From Bactericera cockerelli (taxonomy: Eukaryota > Arthropoda > Insecta > Hemiptera > Triozidae), in assembly GCA_024516035.1 (NCBI GenBank), contig CM044956.1, positions 25,889,101 to 25,953,100 of the forward strand: a stretch of 64,000 bases of DNA, written 5' to 3'. The translations under genes were made by a program, and so were the position numbers. Positions 1 to 11,896 of this stretch are shown here, one piece after another (position 1 is the stretch's first letter; the number at the start of each line of letters is the position of its first letter). Under the pieces are notes generated by a model that did no database searches, was not told the DNA's origin, and was given only the letters and a program-made list of their open reading frames with translations.

Positions 1-169
1 GGGAAGCAACACGTGTATTTACCTTTCGTGTACGGGAAGTAACTCGGTATCACTACCTGAGTAAAAAAAAGGTTCGGAAGGAACTCGTTTATATTTTCCA
101 TTTTTCAACAACTCTTTCATGAGCCGAGTAATTTGAGGTGTCCAACTTTGGTGGGACACCCTGTATATT

Positions 170-375
170 TATGACTTCTGTACCGAATTTCAAGTCTCTA
201 GCTAATGCCGTTCTTGAGATATTTTGTCTACAGATAGACCGACAGGCAGGCAGACGCACGGACCAATGGCTGAAATTTTGGATTTAAAACGTGTTTTGGC
301 ACGAAAAACAGACTGTCTATCGAAAATTTTGGGTGATTCCATTACTTTCCTTATTATAGGATGAGAAAAGTAAAA
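170..375 (+). mobile_element. HINE-like family A, 3' part
   Basis: Ends in the ACTTTCCTTATTATAGGAT hairpin arm followed by GAGAAAAGTAAAAA. Internal CAGACGCACGGACCAATGGC is shared by the copies at 1379, 28865 and 29387. Confidence 0.7.
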
Positions 376-1164
376 AATCTCTGAGAATCAAACACACGTG
401 TTCAACTTTGGAACCGAAAATTCGAATTTAAACAAAATATTTATAAGAGTGAAGCTAGCAACAAAACTACATTTTTATTCCGATCGAAAGTCAGGAAACC
501 CGCAATGTAGAATACGCTTCATAACTTTCGAGTTTCGTGGTAGTACGCAAAAATCTCAAACTCTCTGTCAAACACTCGAGTCAGGTTGTTTAACCCGTCG
601 TTTGGTAGGATCGGGGGTTTAGACGAGAGCCACACGGAACCAACATGTAAAATATCATCGGCAAGAATAGCTTCCGAGAAAAATCACAAAAAAAGGGTCG
701 GGAGTAGAACAGAAATAAATTTAAGTCTTAGGGTAATAATAATTTTGTGTTTCCAATAGATACAGGAAGGGTTGAGAAGGAAAAGAAATTGGATTGAGCA
801 ATTTCCCTCGAGGTACGTTGTCCCTTGACTTGTCAGTCTCACTACCTCTCTCCTTACGTAGCTTTCTTACATACTTGTCCTTTCTATCTTGCTCTTTGAA
901 ATTCTACACACTTTCTTCTGTTTCTTTCGCTTGCCACACCCTACGTTAACTTTTTTTTCTTCTTCTCAACTCTCTTTCACATCGTGTCTACTTTCTACAG
1001 TTTTCTCTATCTAGACTTGGAAAGTACATTCCTTTTATGTTGATTTCATTATTAAATAATAAATTTCTCGTGAATCTCTTTTTTCTTATCGAAGATTTCA
1101 TTTGATACCTCTAAGTATTTTCTTAGATAAATAAACTAGTGTGACACCACATGACTTTCCTTCT
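376..1164. other. No recognisable feature
   Basis: AT-rich, with a pyrimidine-rich stretch at 830-1020. No exon-like open stretch with splice sites and no match to repeats in this window. Confidence 0.5.
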
Positions 1165-1378
1165 TACAATACAAAACTTTCCTATTTATAGGATAAGGCA
1201 AGTAAAAAAATATGCCACACACTATACTACATTATACAATTGGTTCGTGCCCAGCCTGACCAGAGCGCTGTGGGCATATTTTTTTTTTCTTCCGAAAAAT
1301 TAATTCCCCGAGAAAGCGTTTTTGCGATTTTTTTGAGAAATGGGGGATGGACTGGGATTTTATGGACACCTTGGGATG

Positions 1379-1936
1379 AATCTGGTGTAAACATCACTCG
1401 ACTTTCCTTAGGAATGGGAACGGGACCAAAAGCCACTGGTGACTCAAAGGTAACAGTTAGCTAAAAGTCAATGTCAAACTCGTAATCAGCACCTCAAAAT
1501 CATTGGATATGATAATTATGTCACATCCCCCGTCTAAAATTATAAACAAAAAGTTAGTTCAAACGCGACCCTCCAAAATACCGGTCAATTTGGGCTGGGT
1601 TCCAAAAGAGTTCAAGTTATCAAAAAAATGATCAGACCCCTTTTTTTTGTTTTGAGAAAATGTTGTTCTCTATTTTTTTGTATCTTTAACCAATTCAAAG
1701 GAACGGCCCTTTTTTGCGGCCTTGCGGACGCAGATTGCGGCCAATTTCAACCAAAAGTTTTCTGGTTTGTCTCCTGTATAAAATTAATTTCCATACCGAC
1801 AGACGCACGGACCAATAGCCGAAAGCAACTTTTTTGGAATCCTGAGGCTATGATTCTTCCAGAAATGTGAAAAACTGGTTAGGTCAAATTTTAGACGAAT
1901 ACAATACTTTCCTTATTATAAGATAAGAAAAGTAAT
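1379..1936 (+). mobile_element. HINE-like family A, near full length
   Basis: 5' TCTGGTGTAAACATCACTCG ACTTTCCTTA; 3' ACTTTCCTTATTATAAGATA AGAAAAGTAA. Short inverted repeats at both ends plus a 3' palindrome and no TIR suggest a Helentron-type non-autonomous element (inference). A loose 3' hairpin is also at 1165-1205. Confidence 0.72.
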
Positions 1937-2096
1937 AAACTACTGCCCTGCTGCCGAAATCGGCTGCAAAATCTTTTGTCAATAAGCAAGAAATATCAAG
2001 TTTAGGCCTTGCAATTTTCTATGTTCAATTTTCAAATAAGCTTAAACAGTGAGTGTTTTATTTGTGATGAAGCTCAAGGCCTCTTCACAATTTTGT

Positions 2097-2360
2097 GAGT
2101 AGCGCAGCATTTTTAAGAGCCTCCTTTACTTTTCGAATTATTCTATTACATTAATTTCTTTTTACCCTGGTAATGCCACCACTGGTCGTTACTCATACAA
2201 GTAACTACTCATTTTTCCTCACGAGGTATGAGGTATGAGTGGACTCCGAACATCCAAGTACAGAGTAGAAAAATTCCTGCCCCGCTGGGGATCGAACCCA
2301 GGTCACCGTGCGTGCAATGCCTAGCGCGCTAACTCACTCTGCCACGGTGATTACCCCTTC
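2097..2360 (-). mobile_element. Another tRNA-headed SINE family
   Basis: On the minus strand: CACCGTGGCAGAGTGAGTTA GCGCGCTAGG (A-box side) and ACCTGGGTTCGATCCCCAGC (B box). The left limit is set by the GTAGCGCAGCAT block shared with the 3228 copy. Confidence 0.72.
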
Positions 2361-3225
2361 CCTTAAAATATTTGCATCTACTCGTGGGAGACCCTGTAGA
2401 ATAACAATTTTTCACATTACACTTTGAAGTGTTTTGAAGTTTAAATTTTCAAATTTGGTCGAACGGTTCAAAAGTCATGACCAATTTTGTACTGACTTTT
2501 TTTTAGATCTCACTAGAGCTCTCCGAACAGTTCATCAGAATCTTCAGTGTTATGTTAAAATATGATCATTTTTACATCGGAGTATAAAATGATAAACATA
2601 ATAATAGAGTGGTATTATTTGCGATACCTGTTTTCACAGCTGATTATAGAAAAATGCAATGGTATTTTTCCTCATTATAAAAATACTCTAAGAAAAAAAA
2701 AAAAAATGGAGTCAAGTGAAGGTACACAATTTTCATCGACAGATCATACACTTTTAATTGCCATAGTCTGCGTCATCACATGTGTGCTATAATAAATTAT
2801 CAGGTACCAGGGTGTGATGAAAGTAATTTCCTTTGAAAACATGGTGCGTGGTTTATTTATTGACATTTACTCGTTATTTTACATTACCTTATGTATTGTA
2901 CTTGACTAGGACTAAATTTTAAATTCTCCATGGCGTGACCTCACTGGTGGGTGGACATCATGCTTTTTTGTACGTAGTTCGTAGTTTTCTCAACTTAGTA
3001 GAGTGATCAATTTCGTAGTTGGGATCTATTAGAATATTTTGTATAATTATCATCACGGTTAGCTGATTTAACGTTATCCAAGGCCTGGCTGTACTTTTAT
3101 ATTTTTCTCAGGTAGTTTTGGTTTGTGGGACCAAGAAACCCCTAAGCTGTAGATCGATAGGCACAGATTTAAAATTTATGTAGGTATGCACGTAATTTTT
3201 ATGTGTTATTTTATCACAACTTAAG
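2361..3225. other. No recognisable feature
   Basis: AT-rich. A 28-codon ORF (2706-2792) with a hydrophobic end is noted under rejected items. Confidence 0.45.
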
Positions 3226-3227
3226 TG

Positions 3228-3445
3228 GGTAGCGCAGCATTAGGAGATTCTAATTAATATAATTAAATTATTAGTGCAAATTTTGCACTAATAACTCATT
3301 ATTTGCTAGTAATTCCGCCTTTTGTCTTTACTTATACAAATAACTTCTCATTTTTTTCACGAGATATGAATGGACCTCGAGAAATTTTCTACCATGCTGG
3401 GAATCGAACCCTCACTGTGCATGAAGGCTTAGTGCTCTTCATATC
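3228..3445 (-). mobile_element. Diverged copy of the 2097 SINE family
   Basis: Shares GTAGCGCAGCATTAGG, ACTTATACAAATAACTTCTC ATTTTTT and a decayed B box (CTGGGAATCGAACCC on the plus strand). Confidence 0.6.
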
Positions 3446-3531
3446 TGGGAGTTTCTACATGATATTGATCTTATTTGTACAAGATTGCATCACATCTTAA
3501 GTGAAATTTTAAATTCAATAAAAATAATAAA

Positions 3532-4195
3532 TACAGGGCTTCCATAAAGTCTCGCCCAGGCCCGGGTTTCTTGAAAACGACTCAAAATATCAAAAAATGC
3601 AAAAACCCCGTTCCTTTATTTTCAGGAGGACTAATTTAAAAAAAAAACCACACAACCCCAGTTAGGCTGGGTAATTGGGTATGGACCAACTTTAATATTT
3701 AAATAGAATGGTACGATGTGTGGCATGTGGCATATTGTTTTAATGGTCTTATTAAGAGAAGTTCATTGCAATAAATTTCAGTGAGCTACAACTTACCGTT
3801 CTTCAGGTAAAGGGTCAGACGTCCTGAGAAATATCAATATATTTTGACCTATAACTCGTTAACCGTATATTCCGTATAAGCTCTAGAAGGGTAAACATTT
3901 TTGATAATAGCTCCTTTTATTGAGACCTTTTGAACAAGTTATAACTCAAGCTTTTATCTTCTTAGATAAAAGCTTTTTAGAAGCTTTTATCATTAACTTA
4001 GGAAAAGAACCTTTGTAATATCCAATATTGTTAACAAATAAATAAAATGTTTTAAAAAAAATTGTTTTTTCGTTAAAACTTTTCCGGCTTTTCGTGGAAA
4101 CCGACCAGAAAGTAACATGAACAAAATAGGTCGAGTTATAACTTGTTTGAAAGGTCTCGCTATGAGGAGTCACCCCAAAAAAACTTCGTGTAAAA
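3532..4195. mobile_element. Foldback family D, right arm decayed
   Basis: ACAGGGCTTCCATAAAGTCT at left; TGAGACCTTTTGAACAAGTT ATAAC pairs with TATAACTTGTTTGAAAGGTCT (4137-4158). Confidence 0.65.
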
Positions 4196-4464
4196 ATAGT
4201 CGTCAAGTGTTAGAATGATTAAAAAGAACTGATATTAAAAACGTCATCTTTCTATGTTTGAATGAATTATTTTTCACGTAATTAGTCTCTTGATAATTCA
4301 TCCAAAATAATAGCACACTGTTTTGTTCTGAAATTTATGTGTAGTAATTTGCAAAGAAAACAGTGTGAAGTAGTCAAGGACGTGGTTTTGTAACCATACA
4401 ACACTACTTATATTAGAGTCCCCCAGACAGACTGGTCTACTTCTAAGTACCTCTAGTAACTCAC

Positions 4465-4578
4465 CTGTACGTTAGACTTGCTACTCCGCAGCCTCACACT
4501 GATCTGATCCTCACTGTAGGCAGAGGAATCTGACATAGGCCTGCTCTCGGGGTCCCGGTCCTCCTTCTTATCACGGAA
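4465..4578 (-). CDS. Internal exon of an unrecognised protein-coding gene
   Basis: On the minus strand a TTGACAG acceptor precedes, and a CAG|GTGAGTTAC donor follows, an open stretch of exactly 114 bases (38 codons, phase 0 at both ends). The peptide starts FRDKKEDRDPESRPMSDSSA and ends LRSSKSNVQ. It is charged and Ser-rich, like a linker between domains, and shows no family motif. The stretch is more GC-rich than its surroundings and does not resemble any repeat in the window. No partner exon was found in the first 18 kb, so the flanking introns must be long or neighbouring exons lie left of the window. The igloo-like gene on the opposite strand begins to the right, so the two may overlap or be divergent. 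Exon status is well supported by sites and phase; function is unknown. Confidence 0.65.
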
Positions 4579-4634
4579 CTGTCAAGACACATCAAACCAT
4601 CATGCATTAAATTCAAACTTTTAAAGTTTAAAAA

Positions 4635-4903
4635 GCCAGCGTCGATGGCATGTTGAATACACCGGTTCCCTTCAGAACACCGAAGTTAAGCGACATCCAG
4701 CGAGGTTAAGACTTGGATGGGTGACCATTCAAATTCTAATTCTCGTGACGCTGGCTTTTCCCGGCCCCACTCAGGCTGGGTGAGGTCAATGTGAGTAGCA
4801 GGTTTGTGAGTTTCCTGCGAATGGAGGGTAAAACCCCCGTCGTGATATGACCATGGCAGTTGAAAGCGACGTTAAACCCCACTTAAAAAAAAAAAAAAAA
4901 AAG
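4635..4903 (+). mobile_element. 5S rRNA-headed SINE, full length
   Basis: The head GCCAGCGTCGATGGCATGTT... follows the 5S rRNA plan: GAATACACCGGTTC, ACACCGAAGTTAAGC and ACTTGGATGGGTGACC are 5S-like blocks (internal promoter region), closing with ACGCTGGC. A core domain (CAGGCTGGGTGAGGTCAATG, then GCGAATGGAGGGTAAAACCC) follows, then a poly-A tail. Flanked by a target duplication close to AAAGTTTAAAAA. Confidence 0.88.
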
Positions 4904-4941
4904 TTTAAAAAAAAAGAATTTTTTTTGCGTTTTAAATAAGA

Positions 4942-5165
4942 CTAGCGGGCTGCCGCCCGCTTTGCGGGCCGAGGCATGGCCGTGAAAGCAAAAAATCCTT
5001 TTTCGCCAATGGCAGGTGTTGTAGTGGGAATTTCGAAAAATCCCGTCTTATTGCACATCTAGACTATAAAACAAAGCTACCTACCAAATTTCAGCTCGCT
5101 AGGTATTACAGTTTGGGCTGTAGAGCGATGATCAGTCAGTCAGTGACTTTGACATTTATGTATCA
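4942..5165 (-). mobile_element. 3' end of a second Helitron family
   Basis: The plus strand starts A|CTAGCGGGCTGCCGCCCGC, a strong hairpin next to CTAG; the body includes TACCAAATTTCAGCTCGCTA GG. The 5' end is not seen. Confidence 0.65.
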
Positions 5166-5761
5166 AGATTGTTCTTTCAAGAGTATTGTTTTGTTGTATG
5201 GCTATTTCTTTGGTTAAATTCTCAAAATACCAAATCGAAGTTTGCTCAAGGTTTGTTGTTCTGAGGCTTATTTTGGATTGAAATCATGAGATTGAAATTA
5301 CCTAAAAAAAAAAGACATTAGATAAAGTAAGAAAGAAAACCGTGTCAAATGTTAAAATATGATGTGTCAATTGGAGATATAAAAAAATCAAAGCTCAGAC
5401 CCTGTGCGAATCTGTGCTGATTTTTTCTGGTTCCGCAAATTAGGTGCACCCTCATCCTCTTTCATGACTTCACTCAAAACTTGCAAACGTACATAATAAT
5501 ATGTTACACCCAATATATTTTTAACCGTGTGTCACATATTAATTGGTCACGGTAGACTGTAGGTGTAATTATTATTTTCAGTCAATTACAAAACACTTTT
5601 TTCCACGCAGTAATAATTGACTTTTCTGGAGGGTCGACACTCGACACAGCATTTAAATTCACATGATATTATTTTATGTATTAAATTAAATTGTAACATC
5701 AAAATACAAATTAAGATATATATAATTATATTATTATGTATTAAATTTGGTTAGGTAACTA

Positions 5762-6405
5762 AACAGGGTGTCCCGAGAGTTGCGGACAGATTTGATACAT
5801 TGTTTCCTGTTAGAATTTTTTTAAATTAAAAATCTTGGTCAAATGGATTAAACTTGTGCATTGAATGATGAACTTCTTTCATACAGGTTGTCACAGAAGT
5901 AGAAAAACAAGGGGTAAACTATCGATTTTAAATGTATCGAACTGAATTTTATTTAATGATTTTACTACTTATAAATTGCTTTAGAGTACTTTTATAATTA
6001 CAATTTTACATAGGTACAGGTGGATTTTTTAATCCCATAATTTTTTCTAAATCTCAAATAACTCGATTTTTTTTTTTTTTTTTTTTTTTTTAGTATCCAA
6101 CAGTTTTTTTATTTATTTTATTTTACAGATAATAAATTTCTGCCATTTGCAATCCAGAGGGCAAAGTACTCAGAATACTTGAGCAATTGCCTCTCTGGAT
6201 TACAAGTGACATTTTTTGGAATAAATATGATCGAGCCTTTGGTTCTCCATATTATATTAAATAACTCGATTTGTATTAAATTTTTCGATAACGTGAATAA
6301 AATATGTTTGTATTATGGAAACACGTACTTTTTACGATAACAAAATATATATATTATACATGGTGGTTTATAAATAAAATAAGACACGGTTTTCATATAT
6401 TGTTT
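5762..6405. mobile_element. Foldback-related repeat interrupted by a LINE 3' end
   Basis: AACAGGGTGTCCCGAGAGTT at left; AACTCGATTT sequence of family C on both sides of the insertion 6070-6258. Confidence 0.6.
6070..6258 (-). mobile_element. 5'-truncated LINE 3' end with exact target duplication
   Basis: The minus strand ends in a poly-A tail (T run at left). The body has a GGCAATTGC/CAATCCAGAG hairpin motif shared with 48500-48560. AAATAACTCGATTT flanks it at 6056-6069 and 6259-6272. Confidence 0.8.
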
Positions 6406-6505
6406 TAAATATCATCACCGATTCTTAATTAAAGCCTAATTCTACAAATTTTTCATTCGTAAAGTCGAAAAACAAAAGTAACATTTTTTAACAGGTTGTG
6501 CCATA

Positions 6506-7236
6506 TTTTACTTCCGAGAAATTTCTAATATTAGAAATCGGAAGTATTGTGTTCGTTTTTGTAAAAAAAATACTTTTTTGCTCCGATTTAATTTATTTTT
6601 CATATTTCTGGACGTTTCACAACCTCCTGAGCAACGTTGGTTTTGTGTCCGTCTGTCGGTCCGTCGATCCGTCGGTCTGTTAAAAATATTCCTTGTAACG
6701 CGCAAATCTCGAAAACTACTCAACGGATTTTTATGAAATTTTGCACACATACAGAAGACGTTCTGTAGATGGTTCCATTTTAAATTCATGAAATTCGTAT
6801 AAGCTGTTCTGGGTGAAAGAGACCATGCGCCTGACCACTAACTTTTTACTTAAACGCTTATATCTCGTGAACAGTACACCCGATTTTGATGAAATTTTGT
6901 ACGTATATGCATATTATTGTTTTACATAGGCTATTTATATTTATTTTTAATTAATTATAATTTAATTCTGATATTTAAGAAAATCCGAATTTTTTTTACA
7001 AAAAAGTCAAAAAATAAGGTCCACCACTTGCCGATACAGAATTTTTTGTAGAAATCTAGAATGTGGGAAAAATAGCATTCTACCATATAAAACAAATTTG
7101 AAGAAAATCGGTAAAGCGATTTTTGAGATACAAGTGATTTATTATAAAATTTCAAAAATGGCTCGTGCACTGCACGTGTATACAATGTGAAACATTCACG
7201 AGGAAGTATTGTGTCCACAATGGGCAGTGTTTTTTA
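6506..7236 (+). mobile_element. HINE-like family B, full length
   Basis: One end is a palindrome built on TTTCTAATATTAGAAA between ACTTCC and GGAAGT, followed by ATTGTGTTCG; the other end is CACGAGGAAGTATTGTGTCC. The 13-bp subterminal motif ACACAATACTTCC is thus inverted between the ends. Confidence 0.75.
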
Positions 7237-7239
7237 AAT

Positions 7240-8035
7240 TAATTTCATAAAAAGAGTAATTCGAATACGAAATACGTTATCAAAGAATACATTGAACGAT
7301 GCAGAATGACGTCGTCTTTCATACTATTAAACTTAAATCAATACGGCAAAAAAAAAAAAAAAGGTTAATTTTTTTCAAAAAAATTGCTTTTTTTCCCTTC
7401 CGAAATAGCATTGAAAATTCCACCAGACAAAGTAACTTTCCTTTTGGTACACAAAGATTCTCAGTATGGAAAAACGCAACTTCATTTTCTTTTTACTCTT
7501 GCGCCGTAACTGTTTAAGCTACATGTACTTGGTTAAAACTACAATAATTTCAAGGTCAATGCCTATATTTCATCAAATACTTAATGTAACAATTTTGAAA
7601 AAGTAATGAAAAATTGAAAATAGCATATAAAAAACTTATTTTTGCTCTCCTGAAAAGTTGACATTTCGGAGAAATTACGTTTTTCCTTTAGATGTGCTTG
7701 CTATGTATAATGTGGAACTTTTTGCCCCGAGTTGATAAAAGACTGCTTGACCTACTTTAATTGAAACAGGAAGTCTGACATTTTTCATGAAAAAAATATT
7801 ACAATAACAATAACAATCAACTGTAAAAACATAATGAATAAAGCAAGGCAATGACATTTTCGATAAAACATATTGCACACGCTAGAAAAGTCAAAGAAGG
7901 AACGAAGACTAGGTAATGAAGAAAAGGTAGACAATTAGAGTTAGAATTAAGTAGAAGGAGAGAGATAAATAATAGTAAAAATGTTAGGGAGCGAGAGCTA
8001 GATGGCAATAGAAAAGCCATTGAATAATGAAAAAA
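7240..8035. other. Unassigned AT-rich DNA
   Basis: Nothing recognisable between the two family-B copies. Confidence 0.45.
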
Positions 8036-8039
8036 CACT

Positions 8040-8400
8040 GCCAATTATGGACACAATACTTCCTCGTGATTGTTTCACATTGAAAACACGTGCCAATTTT
8101 GAGATTTTATACAAAATTACTTGTATCTCCAAAATGACTTAACCGATTTTCTTCAACGGTAGAATACTGTTTTTACTACATTCTAGATTTCGGATTTTCT
8201 TAAATATCAGAGTTAAATTATATTTAATTAAAAAATTAATATATTAATAACCTATGCAAAACAATAATATGCATATACATACACATTTTCATCAAAATCG
8301 GGTGTACCGTTCACGACATATAAGCGTTTATTTTTTCATATTTCTGGACGTTTCACAACCTCCTGAGCAACATTGGTTTTGTGTCTGTCTGTCGGTCTGG
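8040..8400 (-). mobile_element. HINE-like family B, truncated
   Basis: Begins GACACAATACTTCCTCGTGA and keeps CGTTTCACAACCTCCTGAGC at the other side; abuts the gag fragment. Confidence 0.7.
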
Positions 8401-9130
8401 GATAAAGGCAAGGGAGATATATAATCTTATCAATAACACTACTTTTTTCGCCACTAGATTTACATAGCGGTTTGTTTTGTGATTTCACACTTTCAAATTG
8501 TTTGACTAAGTTTAGAGCTTTTGTTAGGGTTAGCTCGTTATCTAATTGTAACCTCTCAGAAAGATGTCTGTCCAAAATACCAATCACAATCTGATCTCTT
8601 CACGGAAATTACCATAGTTAGATGTATTACTCAATTTATGTGTATACTATGTAATTGGGTGCTGTGGCTAACTTTTGTAAAGCCAACACCTGTATTGTAA
8701 TGCACTCTAAATAAAATATACTTATATACTTATACTTATGTAGAGCTGTGATAAACTCGTCTGCAGATTTCCCAAGACTTTGTACCCGTCTGTATAAAAC
8801 AGCACGTTCATATATGACATTGAGTTTCGGTACAAAATACTACTTGAATCTAGATATCACCTGAGGGTAATTTTTAGCTTCTTCAGAGGATAAGTAAAAC
8901 GACTGGAAGATATCCTCAACTTCAAGTCCCATCACGTAAACCAATGCAAACTTGTTTTCCTGCCGTCCTGTTTGCCAACCCTGACACGACTCGAAAACGG
9001 TCAAATCGTGTCAGCCATTTTTGAAAATCACTCTTTAAGTCGCACACCTCCACTGACTGAATAGATATAGGTAATTGTAACATGGCAGGCGCAGTAATAG
9101 GAACACTAGATACTGTTGGTTCACTCAAAT
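8400..9130 (-). pseudogene. Decayed LTR-retrotransposon gag fragment
   Basis: In minus-strand order: SVEVCDLKSDFQKWLTRFDR (about 9070-9000), then VEDIFQSFYLSSEEAKNYPQ ... YERAVLYRRVQSLGKSADEF, then DRHLSERLQLDNELTLTKAL NLVKQFESVK (near 8585-8480). The order and motifs fit Ty3/Gypsy-type capsid. Stops, frame changes and an inserted LINE-like 3' end (about 8628-8740) break it. Confidence 0.7.
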
Positions 9131-9690
9131 CATAAAGCTGTTCAAAATCAAATAAATCTAAATTTCCGATGCAATTAAAAATATTTTTTTTTCTTTAATT
9201 TTTAATTAATTAGTTTTTTTATTTTATAATCCATCTGTCTTTCGCGCTCCACCCTGCACAAGCCAAAACTCGTCCGAACAACGCCGGGTACTCTGCTAGT
9301 TAGCTTTTAATCATGCAGGTAGGAAGTTTTGACGTAGGCTGGGGCTAATCGGAAATGCAGGGAATGAAAGCGAAATTTTTACATCGAAGGTATGTCAGAT
9401 AGAACAAAGGCCGCGCTGCTGGTGAATGGCAGATAATGGTGGGGTGGACCGGAAAGCTGCCAGAAAAGCATAAAGCAAGGAGGTAGATGGGTACAAAGGA
9501 ACAGGCAACAATAATGGCGGATACAGCAGCAAGGGAGTAGAAAATAGATTAAAAGAGAAGTCTAGTTGTATTGAAAGAAGACTTATAAAAACAAATTGAA
9601 AATAATCTCTAACGCTGCAGCTTTAGTATAGCTCCCTTTTACGTAAATAATCTGAAGAGTATTTGTACAATTCATAACATTAAGTATGTA
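9131..9690. other. Unassigned; possible Helitron end at 9293-9300
   Basis: ACGCCGGGTACTCTGCTAGT at 9281-9300 resembles a Helitron CTAG|T end without a good hairpin. The rest is unassigned. Confidence 0.4.
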
Positions 9691-9694
9691 TCAA

Positions 9695-9769
9695 CTAGCG
9701 GGTTACACCCGCCGCTTCGCCAGCCCATCAGTCACATACCACACATACACCTCACACACACGCACACAC

Positions 9770-9836
<67 letters not shown>

Positions 9837-9980
9837 ACACACACACACACACAAAATGACATTTAAGTAGAAAAACGTGAATATTTTTTGTGTCCCCCAT
9901 CCATTTTTAGTCCTTACCCGGCGTAGCTAAAGAACGGCTAGTCAGAGTTTCGCAATCTAAATCTCAAATGAAAGCTCATC
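9695..9980 (-). mobile_element. Helitron 3' end with CA microsatellite
   Basis: CTAGCGGGTTACACCCGCCG at the left is the terminal hairpin; a CT/CA tract (9768-9853) and the AAAATGACATTTAAGTAG block follow, then the element is cut off. Confidence 0.83.
9766..9853 (+). repeat. CT then CA microsatellite
   Basis: About 12 CT followed by about 30 CA dinucleotides with one TA. Confidence 0.95.
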
Positions 9981-10239
9981 TTAAATGGAACCACCCTGTT
10001 TGTAATAAATTTCTGAAAGTACTTGATATTAAAAATATTTCAAGATAAAATAGAGATTTTTAATCAAAACAGGGCCGGAGACATCGTACATTTAATTTCG
10101 GAGTATTCAGTATTTTTTATAAGAAATTAATTGTGTTTCGGTAAAAAATAAAAAATGCAGTGAGTCTTGTTGTTTAATCTAAAATAGAAACAGGGCAGGA
10201 GTTACATAAATTTAATGTAAAAACGCTAAAAACAGCGTC

Positions 10240-11190
10240 CTAGTCTGCGGCTAAGTTTTTAAGATATCTTAAGTGCAATGTAAGTCGATGAAAGTTTAGG
10301 GCGTAAGATTGGGGATAGAAACTTAAAAGGAACTTACTTGTATGGCTACAAAATTTAGTCTGGAGATGTCCATGAGGTCGGTAACCTAAACATTTATAAG
10401 AATTATACATTTCCCCCCCACCAAAATGACCATTTTTTAACTGGGAGAAGGCAACCATCAACCAAGTAGTGGACTGTATCGGAAAAAATGCTGGACCGGG
10501 TCAAGGCTCAACTTAATACATGAAAAAATACATGAAAAATGAAAACAACAATTGGACTAGAATGAATTACTAACCTGAGATAAGGTGGGCAAAAGGAGAA
10601 GCCTTCGAACGGGTATCTTACTTGAGCCGTTAGTCATTGAGGGAAATATTAACATCCAAACCTCACGGAGATTTTGAATATTAAATAAAAAATAAGGATA
10701 TATATAAAAAATTTAAGTTGGTGCTGTTTCAGCACTTTTAAGGCACCCTGTAGAAATTTTGATTCCTCCAAAAAATGGGTAATCTTGGGTTAGAACTTCA
10801 TACGGATATTCAAGTCGCTATCTTTAGCTTTAAATAGATAAAAATGCGTCCCGGGACTTTTCGTTCACTCTGTATGATAGCCCTTGGGGCGCTGAATATA
10901 CTCTTAAAATTTTACATCTTGTCGAGGCACATCCTGTATATCTCTCCAAGAATTTGCATCTCTTCTACCACTGAATATTTTTTGCAGCCCTTGCATGTTT
11001 TACAGCTGTTGTATTCTGGGGAAGTTCTAACTTTTATTCACTCCTCTGTGCCAGGCACTGGAGGTACCGTACAATCGTGAGGTAAATGCTTAAATTCCAC
11101 CGCCCATTTGTATTAGAATTTCATAAGTTATAGATTTCTAAAGGAAAAAAAAACTGAAGTAGGTAATACATTTAAAGTATTATACATTAT
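10240..11190. other. Mostly unassigned, with a foldback half-copy
   Basis: 10725-10880 is an arm of the 50205-type foldback; the remainder has no exon-like stretch. Confidence 0.45.
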
Positions 11191-11197
11191 ACAATCG

Positions 11198-11710
11198 CCA
11201 AAAATACACTTCGGGTAGTGGTTTTCGTCAATAGATGGTTAGACCAAAAAGCACTGATATCAAAAAGCGTCAATGTTTCATGTGCCAATACTTTTTTTTC
11301 CCAAAATAATACTTTTGCTTATTTAAAATTCTAGCATAACAAAAATAACTTGTCTCCTAAGAAGAACTAACTCAACTAATGTTCTTGGATTTAATAAAAT
11401 ACTTACGATCTTGACCACTGCTTTTAGTTCTTTTAAATTTGGGCTGGTACACTTTCTGTCCTAATAGTAAGAATCTAAAAGTGCAGTGGTCAAGAATGCA
11501 AGTAGTTTATTAAATCCAAGATCATTAGTTCAACGTCTTAGGAGATAAATTATTTTTGTATTCTAGAATTTAAATAAACAAAAGTATTTTTGAAAAAAAA
11601 AAAAAAAAAAAAAAAATATTGCCACATGAAACATTGACGCTTTTTGATATCAGTGCATTTTGGTCTAACCATCTATTGACGAAACCACTACACAAAGTGT
11701 ATTTTTGGGG
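11198..11710. mobile_element. Foldback element, ~230-bp arms
   Basis: CCAAAAATACACTT at left pairs with AAGTGTATTTTTGG at right; CAATAGATGGTTAGACCAAA pairs with TTTGGTCTAACCATCTATTG. An A24-type run is in the right arm. Confidence 0.85.
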
Positions 11711-11896
11711 ATATCACATGTTTTTGATTTAAAAGTGAGGTTTATAATAACCAAAACTACACTGCCAATTTTAGACAAAATACTTCCTCGATCGTGATTG
11801 GTTCACATTATGGTACACATGGAAATTAAGTTGAAGATCTCTTTTTTGCGTTTTCTTGTCCCAAATTTCGGATTTTCAAAAATCATTACTCAATCA

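Noticed and set aside
2706..2792. 28-codon ORF with a hydrophobic C-terminus after an A run
   Set aside because: Too short, no splice sites or family resemblance; possible by chance in AT-rich DNA.
4635..4757. 5S rRNA gene
   Set aside because: Diverged from 5S, joined to a core domain and poly-A with a target duplication; a dispersed SINE head.
9681..9860. CRISPR-like array or centromeric satellite
   Set aside because: Simple dinucleotide repeats without spacers, bounded by a Helitron end.
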